Assembly (NCBI RefSeq): GCF_910592395.1
Contig: NC_088308.1
Coordinates: forward strand, 2,110,001 to 2,174,000
Direction: 5' to 3'
Origin: Lineus longissimus
Lineage: Eukaryota > Nemertea > Pilidiophora > Heteronemertea > Lineidae
Length of the DNA stretch: 64,000 nucleotides
How positions within the stretch are numbered: the stretch's first letter is position 1; every line of letters begins with the position of its first letter. Positions 28,201-37,044 of this stretch are shown here, one piece after another. The position numbers and the translations under genes are program-made. The notes beneath the pieces are model-generated. The model was not told where the DNA came from. It saw nothing but the letters and a program-made list of their open reading frames with translations, and searched no databases.

Positions 28201-31200
28201 TAGCTCCCCTATTTGATGTATTAATTGTGTAACCTAGCTTATTGATTTATATTACTTCAATAAATGATTTACAAAATGTCCATTTATGGAAGGAGGGAGG
28301 GATGTAAGGTCAATATGGCCTCGATATTGGGGTTTTCATAGTGTATGTTACGTGGTAATGTTTGGCTAACTATATATAACACTCACACAATCAAGCCTGC
28401 CCATGTTTTCTTAAAGAAATGAATGTATGGATTGAGTAATGCGCCACCCCAAAACGGGAGATTTCCTTGGCGCAGACAATGAAACCATAGACTATCTCCC
28501 ATGTCCACCTTGTGTGAGTGAGGGCAGATCTCTCAGCCCACCTCTCAGCTCAAACCAAATGCCCCAAAGTCAAGTTTATAACTGACAGCTGCGAAGTACA
28601 ACAAGTCATTAAAATGTATCATCCTTTTGTTCGAGAATAACCAGGCTGAAGTCAGCTTGGCAAAGACCGCTACAGGGTCACATGTAGTTCAGTTTTGGCC
28701 CCCTATTTCTGGATAGAATCCAGGGGCTTCAGCTTGAGGGCAACATACCTGTCCAATCAAACATGAAGCCAATACTCCTGACTAATTGGCAAATAATGGA
28801 AAGAATTTAGGAATGCCACCCAAAGACCCTTTGGTGTATTTTGTTCAAGGAGCTTAGATACCCTTGTTGGTATTTCCTTTCTAGTTTTAATGAATGATAA
28901 TCAGTTTAGAGAACTGGTGACTATATAGATCAAAGGATTAGTACAATATTCAAATTGTTCATATTGTTAACAATATAATTTGTAATTGATCACTGCTTCA
29001 TGTGCAATGTAGATGTGAGGGTTAATATTACCGTTGATATAACAAACAGCCTACAAACATACAAAGCCAGAACTCTCCTGATAGTAAAATTTGTTGATGA
29101 TATCTTTGGATACATGATCAGGCATTGTAATACTCATTCAGATTTATGATAAGGAGGTTATCAACTGTTTGTCAAAACGAACTTTGCGATTGGGAACTTG
29201 ATCATTGAATTAGAAGATGTGGGTAATTGAAAAATCAAAATTACGATAGCAAAAGATTCTAGGAAGTATCAGGAGATAAAGTACACTCAACTGTGGATGA
29301 CAAGCACCACATGGATCCTGCTCAGTCATACCTTCAAGAAATGTCTTCTGAAGAAACTTTCAATTCTTTACTTTTGTTTAAAGTTGTGGTACAGATTTGC
29401 AATTCCAAGTATGAGAAATCCCTTGATCTCACTGTCCATTTATACCATTTTTCTTCACACCCACGCAAACTAACACATCACAGCATCCAATTTCTCAGAC
29501 AGACAACCGTGGTCGAAATTTATTCAAAGAACGAGGCTAAGTTTAGGCCGCTCACACACAAATCCAGAACAAGCCTGGAGCTCTTTTTGTTTCAAGACCT
29601 CAGTGAGGAAAGGCAGTGAAAGTAAATGGAACATCCAGATCAAGCCATGTTGGATATCTTCAGTTTGCCCACTCTTGGTAGACCTGGCCAGTAGTATATT
29701 TTGCCATTAAATCATGCTTCTCAAGTACCACACCAAGCTTTCCCAAACCAGGCAAAATACACACCTAAAGGCAAGATGACTTACTTAACTTTCATTTCTG
29801 TAGTTTGTGATGCTTCCTGGGGCTGTGACTATTCTAACACACCATTGTTGGCTGCATCTATCTTTTGGGCAACAACACAATCGAAACTTAGAGGTCACGA
29901 CCCCCGTATTGTTGACAGGGCAGGGGAACCCTCGCTTGGTCTATTTTGGATATTCCTCGGGCCGCAATGAGTCACAGTGTCCAAATTAGCAAAAATAATC
30001 GCCCTGATCTTTGGTGATGCCACTAAACAGCTTGGTTTTCTAATCAGCAGTGGCTGTAGTATCGTGAAAATTACAGCAATGTTTGATGTGTACCTTCGTC
30101 CAAGGTGATCAAACATGGTGTACAGATCAATATTTTGTTAGACACAGACCAACGGGCGAGATGACCACATCAAATTCTCAATATATCAGATATCTTTCAC
30201 TGTTATCACGTTAGACTATGGTACCTAACGAGTCGATCAACCACCATGCAGCTTAGCAGTATCTGAACACCAAGTGTCTGGATGACTTCACACAAGTCTG
30301 GTACTTGTCAAGTTGTTTGAGGTGACTCACTGCTTCCTCCCTCCCTTCCAAAAGGCATCATAGGTGGCTACAATCAGGAACCCAAGATAACCCTTCGCAA
30401 TGTCTGATAAGTATGGAAACAAGGCCAGCCTTGAGGTGTGCCCCAGTCTGACTCACCGATTGCTCGAGGTTGCCCCTAGAAACCATGATAAATAACACCA
30501 GAGTAGATATCTTTCTGATAAGAGAAAGTCATAGATTTTTTTTAAATTCATCATAACAAAAGATGTTTAATCAAAATTGCAGCATATTTGCTTACAATTA
30601 ATGAGCGTTCTAGATTGATTGCTCATTTCTATAATGCCACCCAGCAACCATAAGCTAAAAGTGACCAATGGAGTTTTCAGTGTTGGGAAGGCAACATCCA
30701 TAGAAGCAATAATCAATGGAGATCAGGATAGGTTTGGCCAAATGACCATCCTGGCTTCTGCGACTCCACCTGGTTCGATCGTGTCATATATCTTGCCTGA
30801 AAATGCACAAAATTGGCACAAAAAGGGCACAATATTATCTGATTTTCAGTTTTGCAGCAAATGAATGTAACTCGAGATGTAATGGATTATGATGACATGT
30901 TATAGGAAGCCACAGATGGTCTGTGTAGGGTATACAGCAGGGAATACAAGCACGGGTTAACATGTGCTGGCATGGCGGGGAGACCGCGCGCCGCTCTGCG
31001 AGGAAGCAGACAAAAATAGACATATTGATCAAATTTATGCGGTGCTTTTGTTTGATATGTCGGAACATTTGCCTATTGTCTGCAGGCCATTCAGCAGCAG
31101 GATTTTCTATCTACCCGACTGCGCTGGGTCAATCAGCGTTTATCAGATGTTACCACGCGTTCATCGAGGCCTTGGTAATTTCATGGAATCAGGGCTGCAG

Positions 31201-34200
31201 TTGTTATTTGTGTATATTTACCTAGATATTGATCGTAATAAGAGGTAGGCGGGTCCAGTGATCCTACGGATGAGAAACATGCTTGTTGGAAACATGACCT
31301 TCTGATTACAGTACTGAGTGAAAACGTTCATGACTTTTCTCAAGAAAGATTGTTTTAGCTCAGCCAGACAGATCATTGGCTTTGGCTCAATGTTCCTTCA
31401 CTTTCACTCTAAAAGTCCTGGGTACGTGGGAACTTTGGACTTGCTGGAGGTAGGAGACCTCTGATAGACTTGGGAGCCCTGTGTGTCAAGAAGGTCCAAG
31501 AGGGGAAATAACAACTTTAAATGCCTGACACTTGATGCCACCTCTCACACACGCCACTGCTAGGTGGTCCAATCTATAACCCAAGGGTTATAAAATGCGT
31601 CTTCGAAGAAGACAAAGCAATGAGAAAAACAAAGATTTCCTAGTGTTGCCGCGTTACCCTAACAGCATGAGAAAGTTCCCAAATATGTCCAACCATTTCA
31701 TCGCCAGCAACCTTGAGGCAATTGGTTGCATGCCTTATCACAAGTCCTTTTTCATTATCAAATCTACACACAAAAATGCAGAGCTGGAAAACAATGGTCT
31801 CAACCATCCTCCACACAGCAGGGATAACCTTCCTTCTCGGCGCCCTCGGCAGAAAATTGCATGAGTGTTGCTGACATGAAGTATTTACGACACGTGCTGT
31901 AATATGCAGCATATTTCATGCATTTGATGCAAGTTTGTCGATATTTATTCCAGGATTAAAAGAATTTCACAGCAGGGTGAAGCAAAGCGACAGCAATTGA
32001 TTTCATTGAGAGGCTATAACGTTTGTATGAGAAGCCAAAGATGAAAAACTCGACATTTATTGCAAGGTGCTATAATCATGCACAGAATGTACTAGCCAAA
32101 CTTTTCCATCTACAGAAATAAAAAGGACTTCTTTGTAATGGAGTAAGTTTGATTTAGAGGAACATGCCAGCTTAATGATGTTGCATGGTGACTGCACGTG
32201 ATATCAATACCAGTCTTAGACAAAAGAAGCTGCATCAGTCAAGCAACAATGCAACAGAGTGACATCCACTCGCACCCAGAGATCCACAAGACAAGCAGGG
32301 CGAAGCGTGTGTTCTCAACTGATATGAAGCATGCTAAACTTCATTTCACAAAGTTGAATGATGTCCACATGCACCCAGAGACACTGTACCATTAAGGGCG
32401 GGGCACTGATTATCAAACGATTGAGATCCAATTTGACCATCACCAACAATGGTAGAGCACTTGAACTCTTAGAGGAACTCGTGTTGTTTGACTAGAACAT
32501 CAGGTGTCTTCATGTACCCAGAGACACAGAAGGTGCGTGATGGGTGGAGTGGCTTTGAAGGCATGTAGATGATCTTAGATCTATTATTTGAACATGACAT
32601 TCTCAAGAGCAGCCCTAACGTGCAAGCTCATTCTAATCCCAAATAATCACTCATCTCATCTGCCCAGCATCAACTTGACTGATAACAGGAAAGCACCCCA
32701 TTCAGAGTCAGGGAAAAACCTGCCTTGGAAAATCCAACTAATTAGCAAAAATCTCATACATGATACGCAAAGGGTCATAAACTTTAGCATGAAAAGGAAA
32801 AAGGGTTTATCACAAACACTGTGATATTGTCATCCGCGCGTGCAGAACCACCTGGTCTAACCCAAAAGATACCATTCATGCGATTCCTATGATATCTTGT
32901 GAGCAGGGTATTAAAATGCAAGGGTGACTCATTAAATTTACATGCAAATGGTGAGCCTGCGTGTATTTTGCATGAAGATTTGCAGGGAGGCACGCGCCAA
33001 AAAAGAATTGTCTCCATGTGTGTCATTGTGGTTTCCAACCATCTGGGGCTCTTCAAGGACCATTTTGAAGTCTGTGACACACACAGACACAGTCAATGAC
33101 TAGTGTATTGAAGTGGGATAGGGGTTATGAATATTACATGATAAATATTGAAATATCACTTGTAAACCTGCGACTGTATGCAGTCAATACATAAACCTAT
33201 ATGAAACGCCCACTGACATTAGGTCATCAACACTTCAAAACTTACAGCAAATTTTCAATTCGGTGCATCCACACCAACCCAATTCATTTGAATTTACATG
33301 AAATCGAAAATGAAAGTTTACTAGGTAATGGACAAGGCAGATATTATGACCTCAACTGATCTTATCGTCTCCCCTGAGAAGCCTCTTATGATATTTTCTC
33401 TCATTGTAGGAGATTGATATTCCCAAGCCTGGTGTGCCTTCAGTAGATTCTTCCAGACCACAACAACCCACGGAGAAGCCTTATGGTGACAACAGGGAGA
33501 GGGGAGGAGAATTTTCACCAAACCAAGGGTGGGCAAAGCCATCACCAAGTGAAGAAGACCTTCCATCGAATTCCTACTCATCCAATCCTTATAGTACATT
33601 ACACAATACCTGTATAACTTCTTCTTAAGATGACAAAGATCACACAAAGGATGTCAAATTATGACTCCTCCTGAATTCCCCCTCGACAAGCTATGACAAG
33701 ACGTAACAAGACATCGTCATTATAGTTGCCACGACATCGCTAATGAATCTAAAGGATTTTCACATCATTTTGACAGGATTTTCCTAGTTAGCATGATTAA
33801 TATAATCTCAAATTCCCACAAGACAATTGGCTTCAAGATTCACACCATACCGTGCGAAAGATAAATTAGCGTTAGCATAATAGATGCGGACACCGCCGCC
33901 ATATTGTCCATTCGCCAAAGACACTCAACCATATTGGGTATTCCACCAAGTTAATGAGGCAGAAACTTTCTGGCCATAATTCCGCTGATAAATCATAAAA
34001 CAGAGAAAGTGAATATGGGGTTCGGAAACAATTTATGAACATTTCCATATAGAGTGGACAAATTGGTCAATATTCTAATGCAAATCTTGATGGTTTTGAT
34101 TTTCATGTCTTTTATGAGACAAAGGATGGAAGGTGGATGATTCTTTGTCAAGTTGGTTCCAGGACAGGTTGACAAGAAACAGTTGTGTATTTACATATGG

Positions 34201-36927
34201 AAGAGTACATTAACCTATTGGTGATTCTAGTACGGTTGCAAGGACATGGAGTCAATCAACGTGAGCAGGGTTCGGAGTGTGACAAAAAGCAATAAGAATA
34301 CCCTTCATCACCGCTTTACTTCATTAGTGATGTGCATGTCACAAAGAAACAGTCGATTCTAGGGCTTTGTCTTGCTCATGATGGGAAAAAGAAAACTGTC
34401 ATCCATGATACGAGTGGTATGACTTGGTATTCAAGTGCAGTTCAAGTTGCCAGGCGGCTTCTTTGATATCAGTCTTGAGGATGAAGTCAAGATGTTCGAT
34501 TTGAAGCAATACGATTTTGTAATCAACTGCTATTATCCATGTTTTGAAATGATATAATGGAAAATATGTACCCAGGGGGCTGGTCATTCACAATTTCATT
34601 TATGGTACTCAAGGCAGAAAGGTTTGACTTCATCAGTCTAGGGCCTACTAAACAGAGGTCTTCAAGTACATTGTATACCTAATCTAGAAATTACTTATTT
34701 CTGCACATATTATGAGTTCATTCTTAACAATTCTTTACAAAGATTGACAAAATCATGATGGCTGTCATGGCGCCATATTGAAAGTTCTATCAATACCAGG
34801 TTGCTTCAGGTGTAAACACCGTAAGTGCATTAGCCAGGAACAAACAACTTCTCACAGTACACTACATTTCAACAATGCTCAGGAAGTGGCTTATTTTTCC
34901 CTCAAATAAAGGCCATTATATGATCACACCAATTACAGCTAACAAGTTTCAGAAGCAAAAGGGATTAAGTTCCAAACCAATCATGAAACTGACATGCAAT
35001 ATCCTCAGATTCAGTTCACTGTCACACTTTTTACCTCAAATATTGCATTGATAAGCAAAAACATTATCACTTTACACTTTGCAGGAGAAAAATCACCATT
35101 TCCCTTTCAATGTTCTCAAAGCTTCAGTGCATGAAAGGAAATTTGCCACATCAGATATCGCACCACAAAAAGTAATAGTATGCAGAATACAGCAGACAAA
35201 ACATCAACAATGCAACGAAATTGGGTAACTTTCAGACAAATCTGCCTAAGGGAAACTAGCAGCATATGCAATGGTGACACGTGACCATTATGCTGAACAG
35301 AGAAACAGCGAGGAAAAGTAATTATTTATTCATGCACAGAAAACAATACCGTGGCGTACATATCGATGCCTGTCTTCCGATCAGGGAGTTACAGCAATAC
35401 AGGATACACACAGACCAAGGGGAAACAGTACAAATAAGATGCATGTTTGCCGTGGGCCAGGTTTCTGATTAATTATTCATTTCCATGAATATTAAACACA
35501 AGGTAAAAAACTGAAACAATAGGCCGGGCCAAACCTTTGAGTCACTTTTGTCAAGGCTATGGCCATGGGATTGTTGAAGACTGAGGCATGATAAGTTGAC
35601 TGAGAATGTTGTTGTGACATTGACCAGGGGATCTTATTTTGTTTTCAATCAGGTAAAAGAAGCAGCAGAAAGTAAGCTCGATAGTTGGTAAATATCCAAT
35701 CTGAGATCATAAAAGCAGACAGAAAATGAAATTGGAAGAACTTCAAATTAGCAGTGATTTGGCTCCCTATTGGTCAAAATGACTAAACTGGGCCTGTTTT
35801 GAGCTTGGGCTATTAAACTTGATACAGTTTCGATATCATGAAAATAGGACATAGTAAAGTAGTCCTATAGTGAGATTGTAACAGTAACTGCACTATGTTC
35901 TTGTCATTGAGGGTGAAGTACAAGTGTTGAAAGTATTTTTAGAACTGCTTACACCAAGACAATACAGATTCAATCAATTGAATTGAACTTATCATCTACT
36001 TGGGACTTCTTCCAATAATATCAGTCAATGTTATGAAACAATATTGTTTTCTAAGGCATTGTGTTTCAATATAAAGGTAGGCCTACAGTTATATTGTACT
36101 TGGTCATTCTCGTATTTCTAATGAAAACAGTTGCTGAGGTTGAGACTGACATTGATAAACTCCACGTTGTGATAAATAATGAAGAGTATTCAATTAATGT
36201 CATGACACTAACAAGGGAAGATTGAGGTAACAAGCAATCAAATTGTTAAATTAGGCTACTAACAGCTATGGTATTATAGTTCCTTTCAAAACATGGCATG
36301 GCAAAATCCATTCGCAGGCAAACAACATAATAATGCATAATTTCACTCAGCCTCACAAAAACCTATAAAATATTCATTCAGTTTTGAGTTATTCCAAGTA
36401 CAGGAACCAGTAACGGTATACTATTGGCTTAACCTTCCAGGGTAATTTCGCATACACTGCCAGCCTCATACCTGGGTTCTCACAGGCAGCAAATCGTGAG
36501 AGCAGTGAAACAAATAATGCTAGCAGGGCATGTATTTTGAGATGTGAGCAAAACAAAGGATTTGGAGCCGATGATTTGATGTGGTGATAAGAGTTGTAAG
36601 CTTGAGTGACAAGATCACCCAGAGAATATCTAGAAGGGTAGGCCATAGAACTTGTGGGTTAGAATATAATTGCACCCCTCAGGTTGAACTCCAGTGTGTC
36701 TTCCCTTAAACACTGGGTCAATCAAATAAGTTCATGTAGAAGTAACTTGCTGAATTACAAATTTCACAATTCATAACTGTGCCACTGAAGCCAAAAATTT
36801 TGAAGTTCAAAATGATCTTTACCTGAACAGCGCAGTTGAGAAAACAGTTGTTTTCTCCAGGCGCATTCTGCAGGCCTTTGGTGCAGGTATACGACATCCG
36901 GCTACGGGATGGCATCATCTTCGACAT
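959..36927 (-). CDS. USP54: USP53/USP54-family ubiquitin-specific protease, 13 coding exons
   Basis: Coding segments in order: 36823-36927, 20383-20475, 18510-18644, 7658-7851, 7332-7443, 7045-7197, 6434-6746, 4303-6318, 4013-4144, 3623-3742, 3202-3376, 1496-3039, 959-1236. All junctions are GT-AG, every phase agrees, and the sum is 5,370 nt (1,789 residues plus stop), close to human USP54 (about 1,680). Seen: UCH/USP domain at about residues 17-340 with the Cys box (Cys28), zinc-site cysteines at 55/60/63, the DDAAECF motif, the His box GKHYS (His291) and YFDDA (Asp308/309). A low-complexity Ser/Gln/Pro-rich tail, a helical segment (about 1085-1140) and a terminal Cys4 motif follow. Family knowledge: USP53/USP54 (fly homologue echinus) were long annotated as inactive. 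Vertebrate USP53 binds tight-junction ZO proteins, and K63-directed deubiquitinase activity has recently been reported. The triad here looks complete. The helical segment favours USP54 over USP53, but an invertebrate gene may be co-orthologous to both. Confidence 0.95.
1496..3039 (-). CDS. USP54: USP54 exon 12: proline- and glutamine-rich tail
   Basis: A 1,544-nt exon with acceptor TTAATTTCAG and donor GTAAGA, phase 1 at its end (residues 1183-1697). It is open throughout and low in complexity. Visible: [10 protein letters not shown] (1351), [11 protein letters not shown] and VYRTLPTK (YxTLP-type motifs), two proline runs [10 protein letters not shown] (near 1431) and [10 protein letters not shown] (near 1507) that look like SH3/WW/EVH1 ligands, and a QGQGQYV repeat made by a 24-bp tandem duplication. 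Presumably a scaffold region. Confidence 0.9.
1572..1619. repeat. 24-bp tandem repeat, two copies, inside exon 12
   Basis: Two units starting cacatattgtccttgaccct at 1572 and 1596. On the minus strand this repeats SQGQGQYV and keeps frame, so the tail tolerates length change here. Confidence 0.85.
3202..3376 (-). CDS. USP54: USP54 exon 11
   Basis: Acceptor CTTTCTTTCAG, donor GTAGGA, 175 nt, ending in phase 2 (residues 1125-1182). The peptide starts [17 protein letters not shown] and probably completes the helical segment of exon 10; it then becomes polar ([11 protein letters not shown]). The donor is slightly weak, but the phase joins exactly to exon 12. Confidence 0.87.
3623..3742 (-). CDS. 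USP54: USP54 exon 10: helical MIT-like segment
   Basis: Acceptor GCTCACAG, donor GTAAGT, 120 nt (residues 1085-1124). [14 protein letters not shown] followed by [14 protein letters not shown] reads as an amphipathic helical hairpin, equivalent to the human USP54 segment with EESLHLEQKGD...ALCNEAISKL. I recall this segment from USP54 rather than USP53, which supports the USP54 name. Its binding partner is not known to me. Confidence 0.9.
4013..4144 (-). CDS. USP54: USP54 exon 9
   Basis: Acceptor CATTTTCAG, donor GTAAGT, 132 nt, phase 1 in and out (residues 1041-1084). The peptide starts [16 protein letters not shown] and ends [11 protein letters not shown]. No known domain. It is placed in the gene by its splice sites, phase and open frame. 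Confidence 0.87.
4303..6318 (-). CDS. USP54: USP54 exon 8: long disordered phosphosite-rich region
   Basis: A 2,016-nt exon with acceptor GTTTCAG and donor GTAAAC, phase 1 at its end (residues 369-1040). It reads through without stops and is rich in Ser, Lys, Pro and Gln. Visible: duplicated RRAVTPxP sites (404 and 423), a five-Gln run near 573, basic-Ser motifs (KRTKSMD), and a ~20-residue series [27 protein letters not shown] (723-771). Tyr-containing motifs include YVNVDDLPP. No folded domain is recognisable. The order of content resembles vertebrate USP54 tails but little is alignable by eye. Confidence 0.9.
6434..6746 (-). CDS. USP54: USP54 exon 7: catalytic His/Asp box, end of UCH domain
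   Basis: Acceptor CCTTTTCAG; donor GTAGGT at 6433, phase 1. A donor five bases further on would bring a stop after joining to exon 8, so the first is right. The exon encodes residues 265-368: [18 protein letters not shown] with His291, then WIYFDDATV with Asp308/309, then the family C-terminal strand [14 protein letters not shown] near 330-343. A basic linker follows. Confidence 0.96.
7045..7197 (-). CDS. USP54: USP54 exon 6: UCH domain
   Basis: Acceptor TTCTTGCAG, donor GTAAGT, 153 nt, phase 0 at both ends (51 codons, residues 214-264). [17 protein letters not shown] followed by [11 protein letters not shown] matches the family's CPSNCG...IRRVLMN...GLVWDSD block. With exon 5 it rebuilds the Cys-x3-Cys zinc site. 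Confidence 0.95.
7332..7443 (-). CDS. USP54: USP54 exon 5: UCH domain
   Basis: Acceptor TTCTTTTCAG, donor GTAAGT, 112 nt. One base completes the split Ala codon of exon 4, and the exon ends in phase 0 with GDYRECP. The segment aligns with the human FGELLQ...DLRNCP region and supplies the first cysteine of the second zinc knuckle. Confidence 0.93.
7658..7851 (-). CDS. USP54: USP54 exon 4: UCH domain, finger region
   Basis: Acceptor CTTTCCAG, donor GTAAGT, 194 nt, ending in phase 2. It encodes residues 112-176: [15 protein letters not shown], then Cys131 and Cys136 (CQVPHC), then [17 protein letters not shown]. The last zinc knuckle is Cys-Pro-Cys where human USP54 has Cys-x2-Cys, a one-residue contraction (see findings). 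Confidence 0.95.
10373..10430. repeat. 29-bp tandem duplication
   Basis: cattttt...gacattctatcgct occurs twice at 29-bp spacing (10373 and 10402) with a few differences. Confidence 0.75.
14515..14780. repeat. Diverged direct duplication, period about 170 bp
   Basis: The order 'gggttcatg...gagtgaccctgcagggtt...caatggcaga...caatgccag' at about 14535-14600 is repeated in weaker form at about 14705-14770 ('ggattcatgagagatgacc...aagggtt...caatggcaga...caatgccag'). By eye this is an old tandem duplication; the borders are not sharp. Confidence 0.5.
17300..17420 (+). repeat. Possible tRNA-derived SINE fragment
   Basis: Positions 17360-17376 form a perfect T-arm, CCAGG-TTCAATT-CCTGG, containing a pol III B box (GGTTCAATTCC). 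Upstream, 'agcagtgg...acttggtgcttgg' has A-box-like and anticodon-stem-like character but does not fold into a full cloverleaf. Most likely the head of an old SINE or a tRNA pseudogene. Confidence 0.4.
18510..18644 (-). CDS. USP54: USP54 exon 3: UCH domain, DDAAECF segment
   Basis: Acceptor CTACTTCCAG and donor GTAAGT bound 135 nt, phase 0 at both ends (residues 67-111). The peptide runs [17 protein letters not shown] to [14 protein letters not shown]. The last block is the highly conserved QxDAxE region of USP fingers/palm, in its USP53/54-specific form. Confidence 0.95.
18645..20382 (-). other. USP54 intron 2 (1.7 kb) with tandem repeats
   Basis: Between exons 2 and 3. Its only notable content is the four-copy 133-bp repeat. 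Confidence 0.75.
19336..19867. repeat. 133-bp tandem repeat, four copies
   Basis: The phrase 'tgtgagaaccaac...acatgtaaa...tggc' recurs at exact 133-bp steps (tgagaac at 19341, 19474, 19607, 19740). Copies differ at only a few sites. The array ends at 19867, where 'gattaagg' meets unrelated sequence. The period is not a multiple of three, so the parallel reading frames on either strand are repeat shadows. Confidence 0.95.
20383..20475 (-). CDS. USP54: USP54 exon 2: UCH domain, first zinc-site cysteines
   Basis: Acceptor TTTCTAG and donor GTAAGA bound a 93-nt, phase-0 exon of 31 codons (residues 36-66). It starts [13 protein letters not shown] and ends [14 protein letters not shown], matching the USP53/USP54 family almost residue for residue, including the Cys-x4-Cys-x2-Cys cluster. 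An unrelated frame of the same strand is open through it and can mislead. Confidence 0.94.
21548..21693. repeat. 73-bp tandem duplication
   Basis: 'cagacccatgacatcaaacc' starts at 21548 and again at 21621. The two 73-bp units differ at about two positions (attaatacg versus attgataca), so the duplication is recent. Confidence 0.93.
22835..23720. mobile_element. TIR DNA element with subterminal repeats and internal GC-rich ORF
   Basis: The ends are inverted: GTGTTCACACTGG at 22835-22847 and CCAGTGTGACCAC at 23708-23720, one mismatch in 13. Both flanks carry repeated 'gtcacact...gaatacg' and 'gaattcaattcg' motifs in opposite orientations, as expected for transposase binding sites. The centre (about 23110-23350) is GC-rich and open on both strands. 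A microsatellite (TAT)n lies at 22997-23019. A target-site duplication is not clear ('TAT' is possible), so the superfamily is not assigned. About 0.89 kb and without a recognisable transposase, so probably non-autonomous. Confidence 0.75.
23109..23351 (-). CDS. Unidentified 80-codon ORF inside the TIR element
   Basis: Starts [20 protein letters not shown] and ends VKHLTRF; the codons are much richer in GC than the surroundings. About 90 bases past the stop, AATAAA lies at 23017-23022 on the same strand, so this looks like the 3' end of a captured or remnant gene. The plus strand is open over the same stretch, so coding sense is uncertain. No family recognised. Confidence 0.35.
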   Translation of the reverse strand: MHFHFLARYVAAGSLVKGTLVSNIVAAGFSPVLASFSRARPGFSAFSDGGVDSLRTLLFDPNFGNRHGREMEMVKHLTRF

Positions 36928-37044
36928 TTTGTATTCACAATCTTTGCAGCGGGGGTATTCCTATATAAGTTACCCCATGGGTAATATCATCACGTTTGAT
37001 AATCGTTTCCGAGCTCATTGTCTATTTCATTGTGTTGAATGAAT
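36823..37044 (-). CDS. USP54: USP54 exon 1: 5' UTR end, start codon and Cys box
   Basis: The acceptor is a strong pyrimidine tract ending TTTTCAG just before 37044, so this is not the first transcribed exon. Coding starts at ATG 36927; an in-frame TAG lies a short way upstream and an upstream ATG is closed at once by TAG, which fixes this start. Thirty-five codons follow, including [14 protein letters not shown], the USP Cys box with nucleophile Cys28. The donor GTAAAG follows CAG at 36823, phase 0. Confidence 0.93.

Larger units (their letters stand above)
20476..36822 (-). other. USP54 intron 1 (16.3 kb)
   Basis: Separates the Cys-box exon from exon 2. It holds a 73-bp duplication (21548-21693), a TIR element (22835-23720) and a GC-richer block at 30.96-31.2 kb. 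The longest reading frames (about 100 codons) show no family resemblance or splice support. No nested gene recognised. Confidence 0.65.
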
